Of a stretch of DNA of 64,000 bases, positions 28,701 through 36,530 are shown one piece after another; position 1 is the stretch's first letter; every line of letters begins with the position of its first letter. The DNA lies in the NCBI GenBank assembly GCA_016703765.1, contig JADJBL010000009.1, positions 62,001-126,000 of the forward strand, in the 5' to 3' direction. Under the pieces are notes generated by a model. That model ran no database searches. It was not told the DNA's origin and saw only the letters and a program-made list of their open reading frames with translations. This DNA comes from Saprospirales bacterium (GTDB taxonomy: Bacteria > Bacteroidota > Bacteroidia > Chitinophagales > Saprospiraceae). The translations under genes and the position numbers were made by a program.

Positions 28701-29988
28701 AGACGTCGAAGCGCCCACGGTGCAGATCGGTTCGCCCCAAAGCCTGACTTGTCTGGTGGACGAAATCTCGCTCAACGCGGGCGGATCGGATGCCGGAACG
28801 GGCTTCCAGCTTACCTGGAGCGCCAGCGGCGGCGGAAATATCGTCAGTACGGCGAATATCCTCCAGCCCCTCGTCGACGCTGCGGGTTCCTATACCTTGA
28901 CCATCCTCGATACGAATAACGGCTGCACTTCCACCCTGACGGTGGTGGTGAACGAGACCATCGATCCTCCGGGCGCCGAGGCAGGGCCGGATTTCCTGCT
29001 GCACTGCAACCAGCCCACGGTCGCGCTCCAGGGCTCTTCCTCGATCGGTACGAACGGACAGTATCTCTGGACGACTCTGAACGGGGCGATCCTGGGCGGC
29101 GCCAATACGGCTCAACCCGTCGTCGGGGCAGCGGGCGCCTACCTGCTTACGGTGACCAACCCGCTCAACGGCTGCGTTTCCACGGATGAAGTTTTTGTAA
29201 CGGAGAGCTTCCCGGTGGCCTTTGATTACGTCGTCGATCCGCCAGTGTGCGTGGGCTTTCCAGGCTCCATTCAGTTCGGCGAGGTGCTGGGCGGCACGCC
29301 TCCCTACCAGTATTCCATTAGCGGAGGTTTTACGTTTAGCGGCCAGAATTTTTACGCCGGTCTGGAGGCCGGTACTTACGATCTGGTGGTGCGCGATGCC
29401 AATGGCTGCGACTTGCTCGACGAAGCTTTTCTGTCGGAAGGTGTAGAAGTAGATCTGGAAGTGGAAAGAGAGGTTTTTCTGGACCTCGGAAACAGCTATC
29501 AGGTGCAGGTTTTCGTTAATATCGACGAAAACGACATCGAATCCATTACCTGGGAGCCCGACCTTTTCCTGAGCTGCAACGATTGCCTTACGCCTATGGT
29601 CACTCCTACCCATGCGGTGGATTACCTGGTGACGGTGATCACGGAGGAGGGATGCGAGGGCGAGGCGCGGATATCGTTTCGGGTCAATAAGCAAGCCAAT
29701 GTGTATGTGCCCAATATTTTCACCCCCAATGGAGACGGGGAGAACGACGTGTTTATGATCTTTGCCGGCAACCAGGTGAAAGAAGTTAAAAACTTCCTGG
29801 TCTTCAATCGCTGGGGGGAATCGGTGCACGAGTTCTACAATTTCAAGCCCAATGATCCTGCCAATGGCTGGGATGGTTTCCATCGCGGACAGGAGGTAGA
29901 TCCCGCAGTGTTTGCATGGTATGCCGAGATCGAAATGATCGACGGCCGGATTGAGTTGTACAAGGGGAGCGTTTCCCTGGTACGTTAA
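22705..29988 (+). CDS. Adhesin 3: giant T9SS type B surface protein (choice-of-anchor L, Calx-beta, 2 SprB, 16 Ig-like repeats)
   Basis: 2427 residues from the ATG at 22705 (a TTG two codons earlier is also open). Signal peptide MRSQPLLLLLFIPTLFGFSG. Residues about 25-150 form the N-terminal domain shared with adhesins 1 and 4. Residues 155-398 are the choice-of-anchor L domain (FRYVFASEEYCDYVNSSF, NDVFGFFLSGPGISGP, YHIKLAIADAGDTAFDSAVF). Residues 400-512 are Calx-beta-like. Two Ig-like units, two SprB repeats and 16 Ig-like repeats with the LTC...NGC pair follow. The last part is an SprB-like unit, a PKD-like segment ending LSCNDCLTP and the CHU_C domain (VYVPNIFTPNGDGENDVF). The frame is intact and a terminator follows. 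It is the likely functional sister of adhesin 4. Confidence 0.93.
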   Translation: MRSQPLLLLLFIPTLFGFSGFQPPTYTFSPALGDIQVINLEGNSGREVVYIEDAVTEVQICQLQAGETYVIQAVAMQDCQPLLDMPGSGKAPQSMFNFVADASCKTILVHADYLKKACTGAMYLSINCNSCFNEPVSSYSNRAPIFATPGIPAQTLVENVLIGGGCFDVMGVSHAGAAIARGSFLGGNTSIGLNTGVILSSGNVAIATGPNNATGAGAASGGGSDPDLAQAANGAAIFDASILEFDFTPTQAQVTFRYVFASEEYCDYVNSSFNDVFGFFLSGPGISGPYSNNSVNIAVLPSSVTPVTINNVNHIDNSLYYTGNIPAGSPQLTNPNCAGHPISGPPSTDDCQYDGYTKILTAVANVIPCETYHIKLAIADAGDTAFDSAVFLEANSFDAGGDAEVVANVPFTQTTTAYEGCTPAFFMFSRSGGATNVPLVINYTISGTATSGVDYTSLPLSVTIPANQMFFQLPVNIIDDIIPEGTETITITLQNPCSCTTSSVTLNIVDPPPIDLNITGDIVCQGNPVFITPMVSGGVQPYQYSWNPANSGPVFVGFPTQSGTYTLTVTDHCGTTDVDTANVQVYTLSGSISGTALVCPGSPGTLNVNFTGVGPFTLIYLVNGANPTTINGITQNPYSLQVTQPGTYTIVAVTNGECVGTGSGIGLVTQPVIGLGTTVTNVGCFGELTGAIDLGAAGGTGPYTYDWSNNADTEDLEDLPAGSYTVTVEDINGCFNTINAQVTQPPNLTASALVLSGVDCTNPTGGAINLSVGGGTLVYSYLWNTGDTIQDISGLTAGTYTVTVTDSNGCTESATAVIQGDTNIPTAIIDVAGEVNCTNTALTLDGTGSSGGPGFVYQWVASGGGNITGLTDQLTTTADGGGTYELIVTDTLNNCFTAASVVVPEDFNIPVADPGADQIIDCLNSEVTLDGSNSSSGPDITYTWTASPGGSFSSPTNIESPTADAPGVYTLVVFDTDNGCADTSTVVVTADLTDPTAAAGLDGVIDCFSPTIQLNGSGSSSGANFTYLWSTIDGNIVDDPTLPNPTIDQEGTYTLLVTNTVNGCTSSDPVSVSDLSIDPVIQIDAPGLLTCSTTELSLDATGSDTGNQYTFTWTGINGGIVVSGGNTPTPVIGAVGTYELVLSNSLTGCQSIDSVDVADNLTPPVAEAGNPVTIACSLPNMQLDGSGSSGGPGFTFIWTATNGGNIVGGANTANPTVNSPGTYFLTVTDFANGCIAIDSVEVVLDTNAPVAAANAAQILDCAHPSVLVSGIGSSLGSNFNYVWNTLDGNIVTGNGTLFLTVNEPGTYTLTVTNDLNGCSSQISTTLNIDTLAPVAQVANPDLLTCDVNSIQLDGANSSAGPEFSYLWSTTDGNIVGDNTIANPLADQPGTYSLLVTDSSNGCTTETSVTVLQNTTPPAAEAGLTSTLNCGVTSLSLNGTGSAAGSGISYSWTTNNGNIVSGDNSLNPLIDAPGIYQITVLNGANGCSASDQVTVNLDVTPPQALIVAPGILTCATTSLTLNGSISTGTSALTYAWSTLNGVIAGPTSIATPMITQPGDYQLIVTQTGNQCKDTAVVNVTQNIVPPIAEAGPSFELDCGTTSLTLNGTGSSAGPSFGYTWSTGSGIIVSGGNTLNPMIGAAGFYTLTVLDNVNGCSSTDQVEVTLDANAPVANAGVSQELTCTLTSLSLNGGGSSQGVDFTYQWTGPGIVSGVNTINPVVNTPGTYILIVTNLLNDCMSSSPVTVTQNITPPIAEAGASIAITCANPVVSLNGGSSSQGPNFNYLWTTLNGNILSGANSLSPQVSLLGTYNLLVTNTANGCTSTDATTVTLNQTPPTIVLQTPNPLTCAVTSLVLGASGTSTGPNFTYLWTTLDGQIISGVSSLAPTIGNPGTYTLTTTNTQNGCVASQSVTVSENVTPPAAVAGSTNELTCAVTTLQLNGAGSSTGVGFSYQWVASGGGVISSGASTLTPTISQPGTYTITVLNAANGCTSSDVVVITEDVEAPTVQIGSPQSLTCLVDEISLNAGGSDAGTGFQLTWSASGGGNIVSTANILQPLVDAAGSYTLTILDTNNGCTSTLTVVVNETIDPPGAEAGPDFLLHCNQPTVALQGSSSIGTNGQYLWTTLNGAILGGANTAQPVVGAAGAYLLTVTNPLNGCVSTDEVFVTESFPVAFDYVVDPPVCVGFPGSIQFGEVLGGTPPYQYSISGGFTFSGQNFYAGLEAGTYDLVVRDANGCDLLDEAFLSEGVEVDLEVEREVFLDLGNSYQVQVFVNIDENDIESITWEPDLFLSCNDCLTPMVTPTHAVDYLVTVITEEGCEGEARISFRVNKQANVYVPNIFTPNGDGENDVFMIFAGNQVKEVKNFLVFNRWGESVHEFYNFKPNDPANGWDGFHRGQEVDPAVFAWYAEIEMIDGRIELYKGSVSLVR
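25180..29218 (+). repeat. Array of 16 Ig/PKD-like repeats in adhesin 3
   Basis: Sixteen units of about 250 bp. Each unit has a best partner at the same position in adhesin 4, for example unit 10 (EAGPSFELDCGTTSL against EAGPTFELDCGTTSL) and unit 16 (AGPDFLLHCN in both). The array was therefore inherited whole when the gene was duplicated. Confidence 0.8.
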
Positions 29989-29997
29989 TAGCAAGTC

Positions 29998-30038
29998 AGA
30001 ACGGCAGGGATCGCACCCAGTCCCTGCCGTTCTTTTTT
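29998..30038 (+). terminator. Rho-independent terminator after adhesin 3
   Basis: AGAACGGCAGGGA (29998-30010) pairs perfectly with TCCCTGCCGTTCT (30021-30033) around a 10-nt loop, followed by a run of T's. It lies 10 bp after the stop codon. Confidence 0.92.
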
Positions 30039-30184
30039 ATAAAGCCTGTCCCTATCCCAAACGGGGCTATTGTAGGCCTTCAGCACAATTTAAACTAAAA
30101 AATGCAAGACTACGCAGGCGGAGGATGTCCGGTCGGGTAGCCTTTATTTTTATTTTGTTTGTTAACCAGAAAACATTCTACAGC

Positions 30185-31456
30185 ATGAGAGCCAGACCTT
30201 TACTTATTTTATTGTTTTTGCCTTCCTTGTTCGGTTTTTCAGATCTGAGCAACTCTTTTTCTCCCGAAACGGGGGAGGGCGACCCGCAGGTGATCAACAT
30301 GGAAGAAAACTCCATACGCGGGGTTATTTTTATAAAAGAAGCTGTAACGGAAGTACAGATATGTCAACTGATCCCAGGGGAGACCTATTATGTCCAGTCT
30401 GTGATGATGGAGAGCTGCATCCCGTTGTTGGAATTGCCGGGAAGCGGGAAATCGCCCCAATCTGCCTTTAATTTTATCGCCGGGGCATCCTGCCAGACTG
30501 TGTTTGTCCATGCAGATTACCTGGAAGGAGGGTGTTCTGGAGTCGCTTACCTGACGGTCCAGTGCAATACCTGTCCGACGCATGCTGGGCCTTCGGAAGG
30601 AGGGGATCGCGGAGCGCTTGCCGTTATGTCAGGCGTATTTCCGATCGTATTAGTGGAGGATGTCTTTATTGGCGGAGGTTGCTTTGATGTTGCAAATGCA
30701 ATTCATAAAGGATCGCCGCTTGCAAGGGGAACGTTTCTTGGCGGGACCAATTCCATTGGTCTTGACAGGGGAGTGATCCTTTCGAGTGGGCCTGTTTCGG
30801 TCGCCGTTGGACCGAATAATCAAACCGGCGCAGGAGGAACAACTGGGGGAGGGTCGGATATGGATCTGATAATTGCCTCGGGCCAGGGGTCGGGGGCCGT
30901 CATCAACGACGCTTCTATTTTGGAATTCGATTTTAAGCCTACCGTTTCCCAGATACAGTTTCGCTATGTATTTGCCTCTGAAGAATATTGCGATTATGTG
31001 AATGCCGGCTTTAACGACGTTTTCGGGTTTTTTATCAGCGGTCCAGGCATTAACGGACCCTTTTCCAATAATGGGATCAATATTGCAGTGATTCCAGGTT
31101 TTGGGCCGGGCGGTACGCCTGTTTCCATTAATAATGTGAATCACATTACCAATTCTATTTACTACGTAGGAAATATTCCCGCCGGTAGCGGTCAATTATC
31201 AAGTCCGAACTGTCAGGGCCACCCTATCTCAGGCCCACCAGCCACAGATGACTGCCAATACGACGGTTTTACGAAGGTCCTTGTGGCGACCGCAAACGTC
31301 ATTCCCTGTCAAACCTACCATATCAAACTGGCTGTAGGGGACGCCGGGGATAGCGCTTTGACTCCGCCGTGTTCCTTGGGTCCAACAGCTTTGATGCAGG
31401 GGCGAAGTGGATGTGGTGGCGTCTGTTCCAAACCTTCCCGGGACTACCGCATTTGA
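30185..31456 (+). CDS. Adhesin 4, N-terminal fragment (signal peptide, choice-of-anchor L)
   Basis: From the ATG at 30185 this reads 423 residues: signal peptide, N-terminal domain (VTEVQICQLIPGETYYVQS) and most of the choice-of-anchor L domain (FRYVFASEEYCDYVNAGF, SINNVNHITNSIYYVGNIP). After DAGDSA the frame is lost, where adhesin 3 has FDSAVFLEANSF. One added T in 31357-31359 restores the match. The upstream extension of this frame from 29951 runs through the previous gene's end and terminator and is not real. Confidence 0.75.
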   Translation: MRARPLLILLFLPSLFGFSDLSNSFSPETGEGDPQVINMEENSIRGVIFIKEAVTEVQICQLIPGETYYVQSVMMESCIPLLELPGSGKSPQSAFNFIAGASCQTVFVHADYLEGGCSGVAYLTVQCNTCPTHAGPSEGGDRGALAVMSGVFPIVLVEDVFIGGGCFDVANAIHKGSPLARGTFLGGTNSIGLDRGVILSSGPVSVAVGPNNQTGAGGTTGGGSDMDLIIASGQGSGAVINDASILEFDFKPTVSQIQFRYVFASEEYCDYVNAGFNDVFGFFISGPGINGPFSNNGINIAVIPGFGPGGTPVSINNVNHITNSIYYVGNIPAGSGQLSSPNCQGHPISGPPATDDCQYDGFTKVLVATANVIPCQTYHIKLAVGDAGDSALTPPCSLGPTALMQGRSGCGGVCSKPSRDYRI

Positions 31457-32648
31457 GGGCTGCACCAACGGTTTATTTACTTTTACCCGCAGCAGCGGCG
31501 ACCCTACGCTTCCTCTGGTGATCAACTATACCATTTCCGGAACGGCAACTTCGGGCGCCGATTTTACGGCTATTCCCCTGTCCGTGACCATTCCTGCCAA
31601 CCAGATGAGCGTCCAGATCCCTGTCAATATTCTCGACGATATCATTAACGAAGGAACGGAGACATTGATCATTTCCCTTACCAATCCTTGTAATTGCTCT
31701 ACAAGTACAGCGATATTGAATATTTCCGACCCGACCCCTGTCAATGTAGATATCGATGTCAATCCAATCTGCAAAGGCAATCCGTTTACCATTACTCCAA
31801 CCATCACAGGAGGGGCTCCGCCTTATACTTACAGCTGGAACCCCGCCGGTACTGGACCCGTGTACAACGGGATCGCGAATAACTCGGGCGTTTATACTAT
31901 CTCCGTAACAGACTTTTGCGGCAGTATGGACACCGATACGGCCAATATCGAAGTGTACACCCTGGCCGCTTCGATCAGCGGATCCACTACGGTCTGCCCC
32001 GGTTCTCCGGGATTCCTGACCGTGACCTTTACGGGAGTGGGGCCCTGGACCTTTACCTACCAGGTGAGCGGAGGTAGCCCGGGGGTTGTCACTGGAATTA
32101 CGCAAAACCCATATCAATTGCCTGTTTTACAACCCGGGAACTATACCATCACTTCGGTAAACAATGGAGTTTGCTCCGGAACGGGGTCGGGCCTGGGCGT
32201 CGTAACCGTGCCTGTGATAAACCTCTCGACCCAGGTGACCAATGTGGATTGTTTTGGCGAAAGTACAGGGGCAATAGACCTGACCGTCGCGGGAGGTACC
32301 AGCCCCTATACCTACGGCTGGAACAACAATGCCAGTACCCAGGATCTTCAGAACCTGCCCGCCGGATTCTATGTGGTCAACGTAATCGATAACCGGGGCT
32401 GCAACAAGGTCATTCCGCCCTGGTCAACCCAGCCGCCCGATTTGACCGCTTCGGCCCTTGTCCTCTCGGGGGTGGACTGCACCAACCCCTCCGGGGGCAG
32501 CGTGGATCTGACGGTTGCGGGAGGAACGGCCGGCTATACGTATTTGTGGAATACGGGCAGCACCAGCCAGGATCTCTCCGGCCTAACCGCCGGCGACTAC
32601 ACGGTGATCGTAACCGATGCAAACGACTGCACCGAACGGTCAGTGTGA
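31403..32648 (+). CDS. Adhesin 4, second fragment (Calx-beta, Ig-like, SprB repeats)
   Basis: This frame carries the Calx-beta-like domain (NYTISGTATSGADFTAI), two Ig-like units and two SprB repeats, all collinear with adhesin 3. It ends at 32648 after ANDCTERSV because one A is missing at 32635-32636; with it the product would read CTETVSVTVPGDASIP and join the next fragment. No start codon of its own is credible. Confidence 0.7.
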
Positions 32649-34795
32649 CCGTTCCGGGTGATGCCAGTATCCCCATCGCGGATATCGAGCTGACAGGAGC
32701 GATCACTTGCATCAACAATACCCTGTTTCTCGATGGAAGCGCGTCGAGCGCCGGGCCCAACTTTACCTATCAGTGGACCGCCGCGGACGGGGGGGCCATT
32801 ACCGGTAGCCCGGACGGCCTGACTACCACCGCGCAAGGAGCGGGGACCTACGAACTGCTCGTATTCGACACCCTCAATAATTGTTTTACCGCGGCTTCCA
32901 TCGTCGTACAACCCGACTTTGACCTACCGCTTGCCGATTCCGGCCCCGGACAGGTCATCAACTGCCTCATCGACGAGGTAGTTCTGGATGGAAGCGGGTC
33001 TTCTTCCGGACCTGATATGGTGTACACCTGGTCGACGCCGACCGGTAATTTTACCTCGCCAACGAATATACCAACCCCGACGGTAGATGCCTCGGGAACT
33101 TATACCCTGATAATCACGGATTCGGACAATGGCTGTGCCGATACCAGTACCGTGGTCGTGACCGCCGACGTGCTCGATCCGATAGCTGCGGCAGGCGCCG
33201 ATGGAATCGTCGATTGTACTTTCCCGACCATTCAACTGGACGCCTCCGGTTCGAGCGCCGGGCCAGGGTTTACGTATTTATGGACCACCCCCGATGGAAA
33301 CATCGTGGACGACCCCGGCTTGCCCAACCCAACCGTCGATCAGGCGGGAACCTATACGCTCTTGGTGACCAATACCGCAAACGGATGTACGGATAGCGAT
33401 CTTGTTAACGTGACAGACCTGAGTATCGATCCGCTCATTCAGATCGATCCTCCGGGCGTGGTGACCTTCGGGTCGCCCGAAATTTCTCTGGATGCGAGCG
33501 GTTCCGAATCCGGGCCCGGTATCGTGTTTAGTTGGGCAGGGCTCAACGGCGGCACGATCGTTTCCGGAGGACAAACCCTCACTCCGCTGATCGGATCGAG
33601 CGGTACCTACGAACTGACCATCACCAATACCCTGACCGGTTGCGAATCGGTAGAAACGGTGGATGTGACCGATAATTTCGCGACTCCGGTCGCAGATGCA
33701 GGCGCTCCGCAAACCATCCCCTGCAACCTTCCCGATTTACTGCTCGACGGAACGGGGTCCAGCTCCGGACCCGGATTTACCTATGGATGGGCCGCCATTA
33801 ACGGAGGCAATATTGTGATTGGCGCCAATACCGCCACTCCCACGGTCGATAATGCAGGGCTCTACATCCTGACCGTGACGGATTTTGCCAATGGATGCTT
33901 TGCTTTGGATACGGTGGCCGTGACCCTCGACAACGCTGCGCCCACCGCGGTTGCCACCATACCTCAGCTGCTCGATTGCGCCAACCAGGACATCGTAATC
34001 AACGGGATCGGATCCTCCCTCGGGTCTAATTTCAATTATGTTTGGAGCACGACGGACGGGAATATTCTTTTCGGGGAAAACACGATTTTTCTGACGGTCG
34101 ACGAGCCCGGAACTTACACACTGACAGTTACCAACGATCTGAACAGTTGTTCGAGCCAGACATCTGTCACGCTGGGCATCGACACCCTGGCGCCCCTGGC
34201 CCAGGCTGTACCGGGGCTGCTGAATTGCACGGTTTCCAGCTTCCAGCTCGATGGAAGCAACTCCAGTACCGGTCCTGACTTTACCTACAACTGGACCACC
34301 ACCGATGGCAACATCGTAGGCGATCCTTCCCTGCAAAGCCCCTTCGTGGACCAGCCGGGCACTTACACCCTGCTCGTGACCGACTTTGCAAATAGCTGTA
34401 CCAGCCAGATCAGCGTCGATGTGTTGCAGGATATCACACTGCCGCCGGCTGAAGCCGGGACGACAGAAGAACTGAACTGCTCGGTGACTACTTTGAGTCT
34501 GAGCGGCACAGGTTCGGGTTCCGGTCCGAACATCAGCTATACCTGGACTACCCCCAATGGAAACATCGTATCCGGCGGCAATACCCTGACGCCGGTGGTC
34601 GACGCGCCGGGGATGTACGGAGATCACGGTGCAGAACAGCACCAATGGATGCTCTTCTACCGACCAGGTGCTGATTACGCAAAACCTGACGCCCCCGACG
34701 GCCCTCATCGCCGTACCCGGAGTTCTCACCTGCAACGAGACGACCCTGAGCCTCGACGGGTCGCTGTCGACCGGTATCGGCAGTTTGTCTTATGA
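32639..34795 (+). CDS. Adhesin 4, third fragment (Ig-like units 1-8)
   Basis: Eight Ig-like units in frame, from VPGDASIPIADIELTGAITC to unit 8. Unit 4 has lost its first Cys (VVTFGSPEISL, where adhesin 3 has LLTCSTTELSL) while keeping the second. After 34620 the frame is wrong because of one extra G, and the last 58 residues are not genuine. Confidence 0.7.
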   Translation, partial: VSVTVPGDASIPIADIELTGAITCINNTLFLDGSASSAGPNFTYQWTAADGGAITGSPDGLTTTAQGAGTYELLVFDTLNNCFTAASIVVQPDFDLPLADSGPGQVINCLIDEVVLDGSGSSSGPDMVYTWSTPTGNFTSPTNIPTPTVDASGTYTLIITDSDNGCADTSTVVVTADVLDPIAAAGADGIVDCTFPTIQLDASGSSAGPGFTYLWTTPDGNIVDDPGLPNPTVDQAGTYTLLVTNTANGCTDSDLVNVTDLSIDPLIQIDPPGVVTFGSPEISLDASGSESGPGIVFSWAGLNGGTIVSGGQTLTPLIGSSGTYELTITNTLTGCESVETVDVTDNFATPVADAGAPQTIPCNLPDLLLDGTGSSSGPGFTYGWAAINGGNIVIGANTATPTVDNAGLYILTVTDFANGCFALDTVAVTLDNAAPTAVATIPQLLDCANQDIVINGIGSSLGSNFNYVWSTTDGNILFGENTIFLTVDEPGTYTLTVTNDLNSCSSQTSVTLGIDTLAPLAQAVPGLLNCTVSSFQLDGSNSSTGPDFTYNWTTTDGNIVGDPSLQSPFVDQPGTYTLLVTDFANSCTSQISVDVLQDITLPPAEAGTTEELNCSVTTLSLSGTGSGSGPNISYTWTTPNGNIVSGGNTLTPVVDAPGMYGDHGAEQHQWMLFYRPGADYAKPDAPDGPHRRTRSSHLQRDDPEPRRVAVDRYRQFVL

Positions 34796-36530
34796 CTGGA
34801 CGGCCATAAGCGGCAACATCGTTTCGGGACAAAGCAACCCCACGGCCGGCATCGACCAGGCGGGCGATTATCAATTGATCGTGACCCAGTCGAGCAACCT
34901 CTGCATGGACACGGCCACCGTTTCTGTCGGCCAGGATATCGCCGTGCCTACCGCGGAAGCGGGACCGACTTTTGAGCTGGATTGCGGCACCACGAGCCTC
35001 GCGCTCAACGGCGCCGGTTCTTCCGGCGGACCTGGGTTCAGCTACACCTGGAGCACCGTAGATGGCATCATCGTCAGCGGAGGAAATACCCTGACCCCAC
35101 AAGTGAGCGCCGCTGGTACCTATGTCCTGACCGTGGAAGACACCGGCAACGGATGTACCAGCTCAGATCAGGTGGATGTCACCCTCGACGCGGCCTCTCC
35201 CGTGTCAGACGCGGGCGCGTCGCAGGAAATCACCTGTGTGAACACCATGCTTACCATGGACGGGACCGGGTCGAGCCAGGGCGTGGATTTTGCCTACTCC
35301 TGGACAGGGCCAGGGATCGTATCCGGCGCCAACGGCCTCAACCCGGTCGTCAACGCACCTGGCGCCTATATCCTCACCGTGACGAACCTGGTCAACAGCT
35401 GCGAGAGCTCCTCCTCTGTCACAATAAGCCTGAACAATACGCCTCCCGTCGCCGAAGCCGGCGCCGTGCAGACGATCACCTGTACCAATCTGATCGTCTC
35501 GCTCAACGCGAACGCTTCCAGTCAGGGGCCCAACCTGAGCTACCTCTGGACGAGCCCCAACGGAAATATCGTGTCGGGAGCGAATACGTTGACTCCGCAA
35601 GTCGACCAAAATGGTGTTTATAATTTATTGATAACCAACGGCTCGAACGGATGCACCGCCAGCGATGCGACCAGCGTTTCGATCGACCAGACCCCGCCGA
35701 CCATCATGATTCAACCGACGTCGGTGCTGAACTGCGTCCTGACGGCTCTAAACCTGAGCGCCGTCGGAACCAGCACGGGGCCGCAATTCGAATACCTCTG
35801 GACCACTCTCGACGGGCACATAATTGGCGATCCCACGATCCTTTCGCCTTCGATCGACCAGCCGGGAACGTACACCCTGACCGTCACCAACACCCAAAAC
35901 GGCTGTGTGTCTTCCCAGTCTGTGACCGTGCTTCAAAGCCAAACGCCTCCGCTGGCAGAAGCCGGCGCCAGCGCAGTACTGACCTGCACAGCCACCACCT
36001 TGCAGCTGAACGGAGCAGGTTCCTCGACGGGATTGGGTATTAGTTACCAATGGGCAGCCGGAGGAGGAGGGATGATCGTCAGCGGCGGCGCTACGCTTAC
36101 CCCGACGATCAGCGCACCCGGTACTTATACCCTTACCGTGCTCAACGGTCAGAACGGCTGTACCACAAGCGATGTAGTGATCATTACGCAGGATCTCGAA
36201 GAACCCATTGTACCATCCTCGACCTCGGCAACGGATGCAGTGCCGATTTTTCGGTTCTGGTAGACGAATCCATCGATCCGCCCGGCGCGAGCGCGGGGCC
36301 CGATTTTCTGCTTCACTGCAACCTGCTCACGGCCCAACTACAAGGCTCCTCGCCCATAGGCGGCAGCGGCATGTTCGTGTGGACCACGACAGACGGCTCC
36401 ATTGTCAGCGGCGGCAACACCCCGCAGCCCGTGGTGGAATCGGCGGGAACCTACCTGCTCACCGTGACCAATCCCGTTAACGGCTGCACCTCGGCAGACC
36501 AGGTGTTGGTGGACGAGAGCATCCCCGTGG
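32655..36530 (+). repeat. Array of Ig/PKD-like repeats in adhesin 4 (15 complete, unit 15 mostly deleted)
   Basis: The same order of units as in adhesin 3, with unit 15 reduced to its last few residues. Similarity is position-specific rather than to neighbours, which shows the gene pair diverged after the array had formed. Confidence 0.75.
34629..36263 (+). CDS. Adhesin 4, fourth fragment (Ig-like units 9-14)
   Basis: This frame continues with units 9-14 (ALIAVPGVLTCNETTLSLDG to unit 14), matching the same units of adhesin 3. At about 36210 it runs into a deletion that removes most of unit 15; the final 17 residues are read out of frame. Confidence 0.7.
   Translation: MQNSTNGCSSTDQVLITQNLTPPTALIAVPGVLTCNETTLSLDGSLSTGIGSLSYDWTAISGNIVSGQSNPTAGIDQAGDYQLIVTQSSNLCMDTATVSVGQDIAVPTAEAGPTFELDCGTTSLALNGAGSSGGPGFSYTWSTVDGIIVSGGNTLTPQVSAAGTYVLTVEDTGNGCTSSDQVDVTLDAASPVSDAGASQEITCVNTMLTMDGTGSSQGVDFAYSWTGPGIVSGANGLNPVVNAPGAYILTVTNLVNSCESSSSVTISLNNTPPVAEAGAVQTITCTNLIVSLNANASSQGPNLSYLWTSPNGNIVSGANTLTPQVDQNGVYNLLITNGSNGCTASDATSVSIDQTPPTIMIQPTSVLNCVLTALNLSAVGTSTGPQFEYLWTTLDGHIIGDPTILSPSIDQPGTYTLTVTNTQNGCVSSQSVTVLQSQTPPLAEAGASAVLTCTATTLQLNGAGSSTGLGISYQWAAGGGGMIVSGGATLTPTISAPGTYTLTVLNGQNGCTTSDVVIITQDLEEPIVPSSTSATDAVPIFRFW

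Noticed and set aside
28099..29994. 631-residue minus-strand ORF opposite adhesin 3
   Set aside because: It lies fully antisense to a repeat-rich, clearly coding gene. Its composition (Arg, His, Gly-rich) is the usual shadow of high-GC codons and it shows no domain.
29951..30184. Upstream extension of adhesin 4
   Set aside because: It runs through the end of adhesin 3 and its terminator; the ATG at 30185 gives a signal peptide like that of adhesin 3.
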